A stretch of DNA of 64,000 nucleotides, from the NCBI RefSeq assembly GCF_014201095.1, contig NZ_JACHDN010000001.1, positions 3,596,001 through 3,660,000 of the forward strand. The letters are read 5' to 3'. Under the pieces are notes generated by a model. It was given only the letters and a program-made list of their open reading frames with translations. It had not been told where the DNA came from and did not search any database. Below, one piece after another: positions 16,529 to 24,672 of this stretch; the stretch's first letter is position 1; every line of letters begins with the position of its first letter. The DNA comes from Cellulomonas hominis. GTDB taxonomy: Bacteria > Actinomycetota > Actinomycetes > Actinomycetales > Cellulomonadaceae. The position numbers and the translations under genes are program-made.

Positions 16529-16657
16529 TCAGTCGGCGAGGAAGGACCGGTAGACGTCGCTGCCGCGGGCCCGCGCGTGCAGGTCGCGCAGGGTCTGGGC
16601 GATCGCGTCCATCCCGTCGGTGCCGGGTTCGATCCCCAGCCGGCGGCACAGGGGCCC
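16529..16657 (-). pseudogene. C-terminal part of a second IS-split tagged gene
   Basis: About 42 codons from the left IS end: PLCRRLGIEPGTDGMDAIAQ and onward to YRSFLAD at 16529. It lacks a start codon and box and is in frame with the piece at 18012-18698 if three bases are lost at the junction. Confidence 0.65.
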
Positions 16658-16686
16658 TACCCCCGGTTCTTGGACACGGGGTGTGA

Positions 16687-17583
16687 TTACGCGGCGATCG
16701 GCAGCGTAGCGGCCCGGCGGGCCTCGTAGGCGGTCGGGGACAGGTAGCCGCACCAGGAGTGGCGGCGGCGGGTGTTGTAGCGGGTCAGCCAGCGGAAGAC
16801 CTGCCGGCGGCAGGTTGGCTCGTCGGGCCAGCAGGCGTCGTCTTGCAGGACCTCGCGCTTGAGGGTGGCGTTGAACGACTCGGCCATCGCGTTGTCGGCC
16901 GAGGACCCGACGGCGCCCATCGACTGGGTCACGCCGAGCCTCGCGCAGACCCTGGCGTAGTCCTTCGAGCAGTAGACCGACCCGTGGTCGGAGTGGAACA
17001 GCGCCCCGGCCAGGGTGCCGCGGGTCGCGGCGGCGGCCTTGAGCGCGTCTTCGACGAGCTCGGTGCGCATGTGGTCGGCGACTGCCCACCCGACGAGCCG
17101 GCGGGAGTGGCAGTCGATGACCGTGGCGAGGTAGAGGTTCGTGCCGTCGGCGATCGGCAGGTAGGTGATGTCGCCGACGTAGCGCCGGTTCGGTGCCGGC
17201 GCGGTGAAGTCCCGCTTGAGCAGGTCGGGGTGCTTGCGGCCCGACGGCTCGGGGATCGTGGTCCGCACTCGACGCTTCTTGACGTAGCCCGCGATACCCG
17301 CCGCGCGCATCACCCGGGCGACGCGCTTGTGGTTGACCTGCTCACCGGCGGGCGCGTCGTCGTTGAGCTCGGCCGTGACCCGCGGCGCGCCGAGCGTGCT
17401 GTCCGCGGCGTGGACCTTGCGGATCCGTGCCTCGAGCCGAGCGTCCGCCGCGGCGCGCTCGGCCCGCGCCGGCGCGCCAGCCTTCCACGCGTAGTAGGAC
17501 GAGCGCTCGACCTGCACGAGCTCGCACAGTCGCTTCACCGGGTAGGTGGCGGAGTTGTCGGCGACGAACTGGAAGCGACTCAC
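16687..17583 (-). CDS. IS3-family transposase OrfB
   Basis: 298 codons from GTG 17583, which overlaps the orfA stop (GTGA). HTH_21-like segment (STLGAPRVTAELNDDAPAGEQVNHKRVARVMRAAG), catalytic D in VGDITYLP, D in FHSDHGSVYCS and E in NAMAESFNATLKRE, then the YNTRRRHSWCGYLSPTAYE C-terminus. It appears intact. Confidence 0.85.
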   Translation of the reverse strand: MSRFQFVADNSATYPVKRLCELVQVERSSYYAWKAGAPARAERAAADARLEARIRKVHAADSTLGAPRVTAELNDDAPAGEQVNHKRVARVMRAAGIAGYVKKRRVRTTIPEPSGRKHPDLLKRDFTAPAPNRRYVGDITYLPIADGTNLYLATVIDCHSRRLVGWAVADHMRTELVEDALKAAAATRGTLAGALFHSDHGSVYCSKDYARVCARLGVTQSMGAVGSSADNAMAESFNATLKREVLQDDACWPDEPTCRRQVFRWLTRYNTRRRHSWCGYLSPTAYEARRAATLPIAA

Positions 17584-17999
17584 CAGCGCGTCTCCCCGGC
17601 GAAATACTTCGCCGCCTGCTGCAAGATCGCCCGCTCGGTGGACAGCTTGGTCGTCTCGACCTCGAGCTCGCGGACCCGGGCCTCGAGCCGGGCGATCCGC
17701 TCCTGCGGCGACTCGCCGACAGGCGCCGTCGAGCTCGCCGCAGCGCTCTTGGACCGCAACGGGCTGGGCGTCGCCGACCCGTCGACGGCCGTCTTGGCGC
17801 CCGTGCCGTAGACCTCGAGCCAGTGGCGCAGCGTGCCGCGCACGATGCCCAGGTCCGCGGCGATCCCGCGCACCGTGGCGCCCGGAGTGGACTCGTACAA
17901 GTCGACGGCCTGACGACGGAACTCCTCGGAGTAGCTCTTCCTGGCCATGAACTGGATCATCTCGCTTCCCCAGCGCGTTGCTGGATTCAGCGTGTCCAA
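17580..17999 (-). CDS. IS3-family transposase OrfA
   Basis: 139 codons; the likely start is the internal MARKSYSEEF. Transposase_8 HTH (RRQAVDLYESTPGATVRGIAADLGIVRGTLRHWL) and a C-terminal leucine zipper (RIARLEARVRELEVETTKLSTERAILQQAAKYF) for multimerisation with OrfB. Confidence 0.8.
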   Translation of the reverse strand: MDTLNPATRWGSEMIQFMARKSYSEEFRRQAVDLYESTPGATVRGIAADLGIVRGTLRHWLEVYGTGAKTAVDGSATPSPLRSKSAAASSTAPVGESPQERIARLEARVRELEVETTKLSTERAILQQAAKYFAGETRW

Positions 18000-18011
18000 G
18001 AACCGGGGTCA

Positions 18012-18698
18012 GGCCCCCAGGTCCTTGCCGACCAGGTCGCGCACCAGGGCCGAGCGGCCGTTGGTATCGAGACCGTCGAGCTCGACCAGCAGGTGGTCCT
18101 CGCCGACGCTGATGGTCAGCTCCTCGCCGTCGACTTCGGCGGTCAGCCACGGCGTGGTCTCGTACTCCTCGTCCTGGCTGGAGCGCCAGGAGGGCTCCTC
18201 GATGTTGACGCCCAGGCGCACCTTGCGCACGCCCTGCTCGCTGCGGTCGCTGAACCGGCCGGCCGCGACCTGCAGCATCCCCGCGGTCAGCACGGCTCCG
18301 CGGACCATCGCGTGGGCGCGCCCCGGCCAGCCGACCGCCCCGCCGTAGGACTCGTTCAGCAGGGTCTGGTCGGTCTCGTGCGGCGGTGTGTCCTCGGACC
18401 GCTCGATCTCGACGACGAACGCGGAGATGCCGTCCCTGCCCTGGTGTGCGCGCAGCCGCATCCGGTCCCCGGACGGAACGGTCGCGTTCAACTCGGCCCA
18501 GCCGTCGCTTCGCGTCATCCAGCCGTCGCCGGGCAACAGCTGCCCGCGCAGCCCCATGCCCGTGGCGACCGCGCCCAGGTAGATCAGGGCCAGCTCGCTG
18601 TCGGGCGACAAGACGGCGTCGGACTCGCCGCGGGCCTGAACGGCGAACTGGCCGCCGGCGCTCACGCCTGCCGGGACGCGGGGCTGCTGGATGCTCAT
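18012..18698 (-). pseudogene. N-terminal part of a second IS-split tagged gene
   Basis: ATG 18698 after a consensus box, overlapping the stop of the upstream gene (ATGA). Tag PRVPAGVSAGGQFAVQARGES. 229 codons end in KDLGA, then the TGA of the IS. Visible features: an N-terminal Gly-rich segment (AVATGMGLRGQLLPGDGW) and a beta-rich C-terminal part (YETTPWLTAEVDGEELTISVGEDHLLVEL). The truncated protein may be stable, because only about 42 residues are displaced. Confidence 0.7.
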
Positions 18699-19639
18699 GC
18701 CGGGTAGATGTGCGGCTTGCGGGACCCTGTCGGCCGGGCGACGTGCGCGATCCGGTCCCACACTGCCTCGATCTTGTCGTGACTCGCCAAGGCGGCGAGG
18801 TCTCGGGCGCCGGTGAGCGTCAGCGCGCCCGAGGCGTAGCCGCTGACCTCGCCGCCTGACCGGAGTTCCGCGACCGCCACGCTCCCCGGTCCGCACGGAA
18901 CTCCTGTGCCGTTCGCGGCGATGCCGTAGCCGTTGACGACCTCACCTTCCACGTGTGTGGCGAACCACAGTGACCCAGGCGCAGGCGTGCCATCCGGTGC
19001 GGTGCGTGTCGAGCAGAAGATCGCCGCCACCGGAGTCGACTCGTCCAGTGGGCGCACCAGCGGCAGGCGCTCGGGGGCGGCCTCTTGCAGGATCGGCATC
19101 GTCGCAGCGGTCTCGCGCCAGGTCCGCAGGGCGTCGTCGACGCGGCCGTATCCGGCATGAAGGTCGAGCAGTCGTTGCCTCCACGAGTCGTCGTCGGCCC
19201 GGTAGAGCAGGGTCCCGCCGAGCGTGCCCCGCGCACCCTTCGCCAGGATCGCGAGGTTGCCCGACGGCGACCTGTAGAGGGCTCCCTCGCGAGCGCGCAC
19301 AACCCCGGTCGGAGAGGAGATGAGGGCGGTCACCTTGATCGACTGGCGCGCCCAGCTCTTCGCGCGCTCCTGCAGCTCGATCCCGGTCTCGCGGTCCCTG
19401 CGGAACGCGGCCGCCTGATTCGCGGCGGCCAGGTGCGGGTGACCGGGCCCGGTGCGAGTGACGCCGTCGTGATGCGCGATCTGGGCGATCAGGTAGTCCC
19501 CGTTGGCCGTGCGCCGCGAGTCGACCCGGCTCGGGTCGTACGGCGTGCCGGTCAGGACCAGCGGCGCCTCCTGCCGGGCGGCGGCGGTGAACTGCCCACC
19601 GGAGCGGACACCGGCGGGCACCCTGCGCACCTGGCTCAT
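18695..19639 (-). CDS. Tagged protein, 314 aa
   Basis: ATG 19639 with box; tag RRVPAGVRSGGQFTAAARQE. The body begins with a helical region (ANQAAAFRRDRETGIELQERAKSW), then a beta-rich part (ALYRSPSGNLAILAKGARGTLGGTLLY) and a C-terminal segment (IFCSTRTAPDGTPAPGSLWFATHVEGEVVNGYG). It ends by reading through the next gene's box (KPHIYPA), so the two genes overlap by four bases. Function unknown. Confidence 0.7.
   Translation of the reverse strand: MSQVRRVPAGVRSGGQFTAAARQEAPLVLTGTPYDPSRVDSRRTANGDYLIAQIAHHDGVTRTGPGHPHLAAANQAAAFRRDRETGIELQERAKSWARQSIKVTALISSPTGVVRAREGALYRSPSGNLAILAKGARGTLGGTLLYRADDDSWRQRLLDLHAGYGRVDDALRTWRETAATMPILQEAAPERLPLVRPLDESTPVAAIFCSTRTAPDGTPAPGSLWFATHVEGEVVNGYGIAANGTGVPCGPGSVAVAELRSGGEVSGYASGALTLTGARDLAALASHDKIEAVWDRIAHVARPTGSRKPHIYPA
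18699..18715 (-). promoter_or_regulatory. Start box lying inside the upstream coding sequence
   Basis: CCGCACATCTACCCGGC before ATG 18698; it is translated as PHIYPA at the C-terminus of the upstream 314-aa protein. Confidence 0.65.
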
Positions 19640-19656
19640 GGCCGGTAGATGTGCGG
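19640..19656 (-). promoter_or_regulatory. Start box
   Basis: CCGCACATCTACCGGCC before ATG 19639. Confidence 0.65.
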
Positions 19657-19750
19657 GACCGAAGTGCTCAGGCAGCCGGGACCGCGGCGGGCGCTGCACA
19701 CGCGTGCCGCTCGCAGGCCAGGGCCCGGCGCTGGGCCGGGAGCCCGGTGC

Positions 19751-21388
19751 TCACCAGGACAGCCGCCACGCCTGCTCGCCCGGGCGCCAGGGCACCTCGA
19801 CCCGCTCGGCTCGCAGGGGCGGCTCCTGAGCATCGAGCCCGTACCGGTCGAGCAGGTCCACGAGGCCCCGCTCGGTGGCCGCGGCGTCGTCGAACACGAG
19901 CACGCCACCGACCGCGAAGCGCTCGTCCTCTCGTTCGGCACTCACGAGGTAGCCGAACGCCTCGACCTTGCCGGGGTGTCGGTCGGTCGCGAGCAGCGCA
20001 GCACCGACCGTCGGGCCGTGCCGGTGACGAAGCCCCCGCTGCCGACGCGTGAGGGTGCGGCCGATCTGCATGGCGCTGGTCCCGTGCAGCCCTTCGAACC
20101 GCATCACGTCACTGTCGCCGTTGTGCATCTGGGTGGTGCGGCCGGCGACGCTGAACGAGCGGTAGAGCTTCGGCACGTACGTGGAGGTCGTGAAGGCTGC
20201 GAGCGGGCCAGTCAGCGCGAGCGTGTAGCCCGCGGGCCCGTACAGCCCGGTCCGGGCGCGGCGGCGCCGCAAGCGCCGCTCCTGCCAGTCGTGCACGTCC
20301 CGAGCGATGACGGTCGCTGCCGGCTGGTGCTCGGCGCGCGCGGGCTGCACGGCAGAGCGCTTCGGCGCCGTGGCGGTCACGGCGACAGCCCGCGCCGCGG
20401 CGTTGTGGTCGATCCGCGCCGTCGACGGCGCCGACGGCGCCGCGGGGCATGTGTGCGTCTTCTCCGCGGCGGAGAACTGGCCGCAGGTCTGGCACCGCGT
20501 CACAGCGTGCCGGGTGTTGCCCTTGATGATCCGGTTGAACTGGGCGCCGGGGGAGTGCGCCGACATCACCTGCTCGAAGCGAACGCGGGAGACCTCGTGC
20601 CCGTACAGCGCGCCGGTGCGGGTCTGCATCGCCATGATGCCGTTCGCCTCGTCGTAGCCGACGGCCTGCACCCACGAGGAGTCGACCGGCCGCAACGGTG
20701 CCCCCGCACCAGCCTCCCGCTCCCGGCGGCGGCCGAGCAGGTCCCCGATCTCGTGCAGGGCGAGGGAGGGGCGCCGCGACTCCAGGACGGCGGACACCGC
20801 CTCGGCGATCTGCTCGCCGGTCGTCCCGTCGAGCCCGATGGTCGCCACCGAGTACCCACCGGCCGGCCGTGTCACGACGCGCACCCACGCGGTGACCTGA
20901 CGAGACGCGCCGGCGCCCGGGACCTCCGCGGTGACCGGCATGTCGAACGTGCGGCCGTCCAGCTCGGCGGCGTAGCGGCGCACGACCGCCGCCGCAGGCA
21001 TCCGCAGCTGGACGCCACCGCCGGCGTAGAGCCGTCGCGGCGTGCGGCGCCCGCCGGACAGCGCGTTGCCGTCGCCGCGGGTCCCGTAGTCGTCGGGCAT
21101 CTGCGGGTACCCGCCCTCGCCGGCGCGGTACTCGGCCGAGGCGAAGTGGTCCTCCCACCAGGCCTTGATCCCCCGGGTCGTGCGGGGGTCCTGTCGCGCG
21201 GCCAGAGCGACGGCGCTGACGAACCCGTCACCGGCGAGCGCAACAAGCCGTTGGCGCAGGGCCTGGGACGGGTCGGCGCTCAGGCGCGCCTCGGACTCGC
21301 CACGTGACGGAGTTGTCCACCGTCCGCCTTCGCGCACCCCGGCGGGAACGCGTGGCGTGGCCGCGCCGCGGCTCGTCGTGCTCGTCAT
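19751..21388 (-). CDS. Tagged protein with KTSC-like domain, 545 aa
   Basis: ATG 21388 with box. Tag variant PRVPAGVREGGRWTTPSRGE (GGRW in place of GGQF). Near residues 225-280, SSWVQAVGYDEANGIMAMQTRTGALYG...SPGAQFNRIIKG fits the KTSC family pattern, a small domain of phage and plasmid proteins with a proposed nucleic-acid role. A CX2C...C motif (CQTCGQFSAAEKTHTC) follows. The C-terminus has a poorly conserved alpha/beta region (VLVFDDAAATERGLVDLLDRYG). The 95 bases between its stop and the next box hold no gene I can support. Confidence 0.75.
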   Translation of the reverse strand: MTSTTSRGAATPRVPAGVREGGRWTTPSRGESEARLSADPSQALRQRLVALAGDGFVSAVALAARQDPRTTRGIKAWWEDHFASAEYRAGEGGYPQMPDDYGTRGDGNALSGGRRTPRRLYAGGGVQLRMPAAAVVRRYAAELDGRTFDMPVTAEVPGAGASRQVTAWVRVVTRPAGGYSVATIGLDGTTGEQIAEAVSAVLESRRPSLALHEIGDLLGRRREREAGAGAPLRPVDSSWVQAVGYDEANGIMAMQTRTGALYGHEVSRVRFEQVMSAHSPGAQFNRIIKGNTRHAVTRCQTCGQFSAAEKTHTCPAAPSAPSTARIDHNAAARAVAVTATAPKRSAVQPARAEHQPAATVIARDVHDWQERRLRRRRARTGLYGPAGYTLALTGPLAAFTTSTYVPKLYRSFSVAGRTTQMHNGDSDVMRFEGLHGTSAMQIGRTLTRRQRGLRHRHGPTVGAALLATDRHPGKVEAFGYLVSAEREDERFAVGGVLVFDDAAATERGLVDLLDRYGLDAQEPPLRAERVEVPWRPGEQAWRLSW

Positions 21389-21405
21389 GGCCCGTAGATG
21401 TGCGG
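21389..21405 (-). promoter_or_regulatory. Start box
   Basis: CCGCACATCTACGGGCC before ATG 21388. Confidence 0.65.
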
Positions 21406-21410
21406 GCGCC

Positions 21411-21782
21411 TCACACCAGGCCGCGGCGCTGGCGCACGAACTGCAGCCGTTCGTCCAGCAGGGCCTGCAGCTCGGCGTCGGTCCGTCGCTCACGCACCAT
21501 GTCCATGTGAGTGCGCTTCGCCTTGGCTGGCCGCGCGTCCTCCGCTCCGACCGGGCCGTGGCCGGAGTCCACGAGCGCGGACGCGCGCCCGCACGTGGAG
21601 CAGTCCCACGTCGCGGGTGCCGGCGCGTCGGACGCGAAGCGAAGCACGGTCGTGTGCTCGCGCTGGCAGGTGTACGTGACCTCGCGGGACGCGGCGAGCG
21701 GCCCGCCGTCGGAGTCCGCGTCCGGCACGAACAGCGCGGACCGGTCCGCCCAGGGGAACGTGCCGCGCACTGCCGCGTTCAC
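21411..21782 (-). CDS. rbpA: RbpA-like RNA polymerase-binding protein
   Basis: 123 aa from GTG 21782, overlapping the upstream stop (GTGA). It shows the RbpA order: a short N-terminus with ADRSALF, a zinc-binding core (YTCQREHTTVLRFASDAPAPATWDCSTCG), then the basic linker and sigma-interaction helix (KAKRTHMDMVRERRTDAELQALLDERLQFVRQRRG; chromosomal forms read KPARTHWDMLLERRS..LEELLAERL). RbpA binds sigma-A-type holoenzyme and stabilises open complexes in actinobacteria. An element-encoded copy could alter host promoter choice. Last gene of the FtsK operon. Confidence 0.85.
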   Translation of the reverse strand: MNAAVRGTFPWADRSALFVPDADSDGGPLAASREVTYTCQREHTTVLRFASDAPAPATWDCSTCGRASALVDSGHGPVGAEDARPAKAKRTHMDMVRERRTDAELQALLDERLQFVRQRRGLV

Positions 21783-22237
21783 GCGGCACCCTCTTGCACG
21801 AACAGGGTCAGGGAGCCCGCGTCGGACAACGAGGCGAGCAGGGTCCGCTCGTTGGTGGGGTCGACGAAGGCGACGTTCCCCACGGGCTTCGTCCGGGTCG
21901 TGAACGGCTCGTAGTCGGTCGCGACGAGGTAGAGCGTGACGCCCAGCTCCCAGACGTCGCCCGGGACGAGCGGGAGCTCGGAGCGGGATGCGAACAGCGG
22001 CGTCAAGGCGGACTCGTCGAGCTCGTCCAGGTCCAGCGACCCGTCCTCGACGGCCCTCAGGCACGCGGAGAGCTGCAGGTCGTCGGCACGCACCACCGCG
22101 GCGCGGTAGCGCTGCTCGAGCGCCTCGGCCGGTGCGTCGCTGTAGCCGGGGATCAGCGCGGCGACCAGCTCGGTGAGCGACTCACCACGAACGGTCCGGC
22201 CGTCGACGTCGATCGCGAAGGGGCTGTCGTCACCCAT
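21779..22237 (-). CDS. Hypothetical 152-aa protein in the FtsK-rbpA operon
   Basis: ATG 22237 with a strong SD (GAGGAGG). It begins FAIDVDGRTVRGESLTELVAALIPGY, then a helical stretch and a C-terminal region with strands (LYLVATDYEPFTTRTKPVGNVAFVDPTNERTLLASLSDAGSLTLFVQEG). Its stop overlaps rbpA. A box core lies about 50 nt upstream (22286-22302). No family recognised. Confidence 0.65.
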   Translation of the reverse strand: MGDDSPFAIDVDGRTVRGESLTELVAALIPGYSDAPAEALEQRYRAAVVRADDLQLSACLRAVEDGSLDLDELDESALTPLFASRSELPLVPGDVWELGVTLYLVATDYEPFTTRTKPVGNVAFVDPTNERTLLASLSDAGSLTLFVQEGAA

Positions 22238-22255
22238 GCGGGCGACCTCCTCAGG

Positions 22256-22810
22256 TCAGGGGCGCGGCGTGGGTGTGCACGCCACGAACGGTGGATGTGC
22301 GGCACGAGCCAGTTCGCGTTCGACTCGGCGCCGCAGCGGCGAACCCGTGAGGTCGGGGAGCCAGACGTCGGCGTGAGGATCGGGCGCCTGCCCGGCGTGC
22401 CACAGAACGCCGCCGTGCGCTCGGACCCAGGCCCGCTCGGAGTCCAGGTCGACGTCGATCAGGGCGACGGGAGCCCCTCCGAGCAGGTCGGCCGCAGCCG
22501 CCATGTCGGCCCGCACCCGAGCGAGCCAGGCGTCACCGCCGAGCACGAGCGCCGGGACTCGATGTCGTACCGCGTGCAGCAGCCGCGTGACCTCCGGCCC
22601 GTCGGTCCGGTCCAGCAGGGCGCCGGCCCACCCACGGGAGTCGACCAGGGCGCCCAGTGGCGTGCCCGACGGCAGGAGTGGATCGATCAGCGTGAGCGCG
22701 TGCCGGGCCGGCGCCCCGGCGTCGTGGGGTCGGAACCCCTGCTCGGCGAGCACGTCGGCGACGGCACGGGCGCCAGGGCCGGTCAGCCCGACAAGGGCCG
22801 GGCCGCTCAC
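22256..22810 (-). CDS. Hypothetical 184-aa protein, possibly a degenerate P-loop kinase fold
   Basis: GTG 22810 overlaps the FtsK-like stop (GTGA). The N-terminus ALVGLTGPGARAVADVLAEQGF has the shape of the P-loop region of phage deoxynucleoside monophosphate kinases, but the invariant GK(S/T) is missing, so catalysis by that route is unlikely. Later segments (VALIDVDLDSERAWVRAHGGVLWH) resemble the end of such kinases. The assignment is weak; it may be a structural relative. Confidence 0.5.
   Translation of the reverse strand: MSGPALVGLTGPGARAVADVLAEQGFRPHDAGAPARHALTLIDPLLPSGTPLGALVDSRGWAGALLDRTDGPEVTRLLHAVRHRVPALVLGGDAWLARVRADMAAAADLLGGAPVALIDVDLDSERAWVRAHGGVLWHAGQAPDPHADVWLPDLTGSPLRRRVERELARAAHPPFVACTPTPRP
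22286..22302 (-). promoter_or_regulatory. Box-like element inside a coding region, upstream of an SD-driven gene
   Basis: CCGCACATCCACCGTTC, followed at the usual distance by an in-frame GTG of the 184-aa gene; the next real gene start (ATG 22237) is about 48 nt further and has its own SD. It may provide internal transcription of the 152-aa gene and rbpA. Confidence 0.4.
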
Positions 22811-24516
22811 CGCGCCGCCCTCGCATGCTGCGCCGCGTCGACGGCGAGCTGGTGGGCGGCCGCGGCGGCGCCACGCAACCGGACCTCCGAGGCGTCACGC
22901 CCGTCCCGTTCGCCCCAGCCGCCCTCGGACTCCAGGCGTGAGGCCGGCCGGTCGTCTCCCATGTCTTCGTCCAGGCGTGGGACGTGCCTTGCGATCTGGG
23001 CGGCGGTCGGCTCCGGGCTGACTGCGCGCGGGAGGCCGAGCGTGAGCAGGTGCCTCTCGTACTGCGACGTGGGGGCGAAGAAGGCCTTGAAGACGGTGGA
23101 CGGCTGGCCCTCGAACTCCGCGACGCCGGAACCACGCCCCGCGCCAGCGTCCGCGGCGATGTGCTCGGGGACCCACGGCACCGAGTCGGGGTTGGCGAAC
23201 GCGTGCCCACGTGCCTGCTTCGTGGCGTTCACGCCCAGCAGCACCCGGTTGGGCAGGTTGTGCTTGACCGTCGGCGGGATGCCGGTGTTCGACTGGGCCT
23301 GCTGGGTCGCCAGAACCAGGCGAATCCCTGCCGCGCGCATCTCGGCGGGGATCTTCGTGACGACGGCCTTGAGGAGCTCCGTCTCGGCGGCGGCCTGAGC
23401 CGCCTCGACGCGCACCGGGTGGTCCTTCGGGAGAGCCTTCGGGATCGGGTCGAACGCCAGCAGGCCCGTGAGCTCGTCAGCGACCACGGTGATGATGGGC
23501 ATCTCGGCGCGCACGTCGGCGGGCAGGTCCTGCCACTTCTGGGCCCCCATCTGCCGAAGGACCTCACCGCGACGGATGCCCTCTTCGTAGACGAGGCGGG
23601 CCGCGGTGACCGCGGCGGCCTTGGACTCGCACCCCCACCCGTGCTCGCGCACGAACGGGCGGCACCACTCGAAGTCGACCGCCTTGTGCGGCACGTCGAG
23701 AACGACCAGCTCGTGCCCGCGCGCCAGGACGCCGTACACGAACGCGTTGACGAGGACCGACTTCCCGGACCCGGCCAACCCCTGCAGGATGGCCCCGGCC
23801 GAGTCAGCAAGGTTCAGGTCCAGGGGCAGGTTCGGCGAGCCGTCTCCGCCGAGCGCGACGCCGATCGGGACCCGGAAGACGTCGTCGACGGGCCCGTCGA
23901 ACGGGTACGGGTACGCGGCCGGGAAGGTCGGGAGCTCGCCGGGGATGATGGACAGCACCGTGTTCTGGACGTCGACCCGGAAGTACCAGCCTGGGCGTCC
24001 AAGCGTTGCTGTCGCGACCTCCCGGATGCGCGCGTCGTGCTTGGACGGGACGTAGGACCGCAGCTGGAAGTCGAACCCGCCGTCGGGCCGGGACGTGACC
24101 TGCACGTCCCACGGCTTGACCTGCAGCGCCTCCGCGACGAGCCCGCGTGCGCGCACCTCCTCGGCGGCCAGCCGGGTGAGGGTCGCCGAGCGGGCGTACG
24201 GGTTGAACGCGGTCATCGTGTAGTCGGGGTAGTCCGACTCGAGCTTGGCCTGGGTCTTGTCGCCGTCGGAGGGCTTGATCCCGGTCGCCAGCGGGACGGT
24301 GATGCTCGCGACGTCGCTGATCTCGACCTCACGAACGACGTTCAGGGTGCCGTCCGCGTTCGCGCCGTCGATCCGCCAGCCCTCACCGAAGTTGCGCGCG
24401 ATCCGCTCGCTCAGCACGGCCTGCACGCGCTCGTCGGCGAGCTTGCGGGTGTCGAAGCCGGGCGGCATCCGCATCCGGGTGCGCTCGATCCGCACGGCGC
24501 GCGTGCGCCGGTTCAT
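22807..24516 (-). CDS. Soluble FtsK/SpoIIIE-type DNA translocase
   Basis: 569 aa; ATG 24516 overlaps the stop of a 17-codon leader ORF. No membrane segments. Walker A GLAGSGKS at about 246-253, then FVYGVLARGHELVVLDVPHKAVDFEW, Walker B ITVVADELTGLL at about 341-352, and VLATQQAQSNTG (sensor-like) with NRVLLGV following. In actinomycete plasmids such ATPases (Tra/KorSA-type modules) pump double-stranded DNA between cells. Lack of membrane anchors suggests it needs a membrane partner such as the DUF2637 protein. Confidence 0.8.
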   Translation of the reverse strand: MNRRTRAVRIERTRMRMPPGFDTRKLADERVQAVLSERIARNFGEGWRIDGANADGTLNVVREVEISDVASITVPLATGIKPSDGDKTQAKLESDYPDYTMTAFNPYARSATLTRLAAEEVRARGLVAEALQVKPWDVQVTSRPDGGFDFQLRSYVPSKHDARIREVATATLGRPGWYFRVDVQNTVLSIIPGELPTFPAAYPYPFDGPVDDVFRVPIGVALGGDGSPNLPLDLNLADSAGAILQGLAGSGKSVLVNAFVYGVLARGHELVVLDVPHKAVDFEWCRPFVREHGWGCESKAAAVTAARLVYEEGIRRGEVLRQMGAQKWQDLPADVRAEMPIITVVADELTGLLAFDPIPKALPKDHPVRVEAAQAAAETELLKAVVTKIPAEMRAAGIRLVLATQQAQSNTGIPPTVKHNLPNRVLLGVNATKQARGHAFANPDSVPWVPEHIAADAGAGRGSGVAEFEGQPSTVFKAFFAPTSQYERHLLTLGLPRAVSPEPTAAQIARHVPRLDEDMGDDRPASRLESEGGWGERDGRDASEVRLRGAAAAAHQLAVDAAQHARAAR

Positions 24517-24566
24517 CGCCTGCCGCCGGGGTGGCTGTGGCGACGGCGGATGCGGGGGCGTGGCAT
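24513..24566 (-). CDS. 17-codon leader ORF coupled to the FtsK-like gene
   Basis: ATG 24566 with AGGAG nine bases upstream, encoding an Arg/His-rich 17-mer (MPRPRIRRRHSHPGGRR) whose TGA overlaps ATG 24516. The FtsK start has no convincing SD, so coupling through this leader is plausible. Confidence 0.45.
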   Translation of the reverse strand: MPRPRIRRRHSHPGGRR

Positions 24567-24672
24567 CGGTAGCGGCTCCTGGGTGGGCGAACGTCGGTCA
24601 CCACGTCAACATGCGCCGAAACCGGACCGCCCCCGTTGAAAGGGCTCGGGCTGGAGAAGCCGGGCCCTGCCG

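Larger units (their letters stand above)
16658..18011 (-). mobile_element. IS3-family insertion sequence (copy 2, different type)
   Basis: About 1.35 kb, ends TACCCCCGGTTCTTGGACAC (left) and TGACCCCGGTTCTTGGACAC (right, other strand). Direct GGC or GGGCC repeats abut the ends and may be the target duplication, but the exact boundary is ambiguous. It is not the same element as the IS at 11434, judging from the transposase sequences. Confidence 0.8.

Noticed and set aside
22256..22810. Active dNMP kinase
   Set aside because: The P-loop lacks the Lys-Ser/Thr pair; only a weak resemblance in shape remains, so no gene symbol was given.
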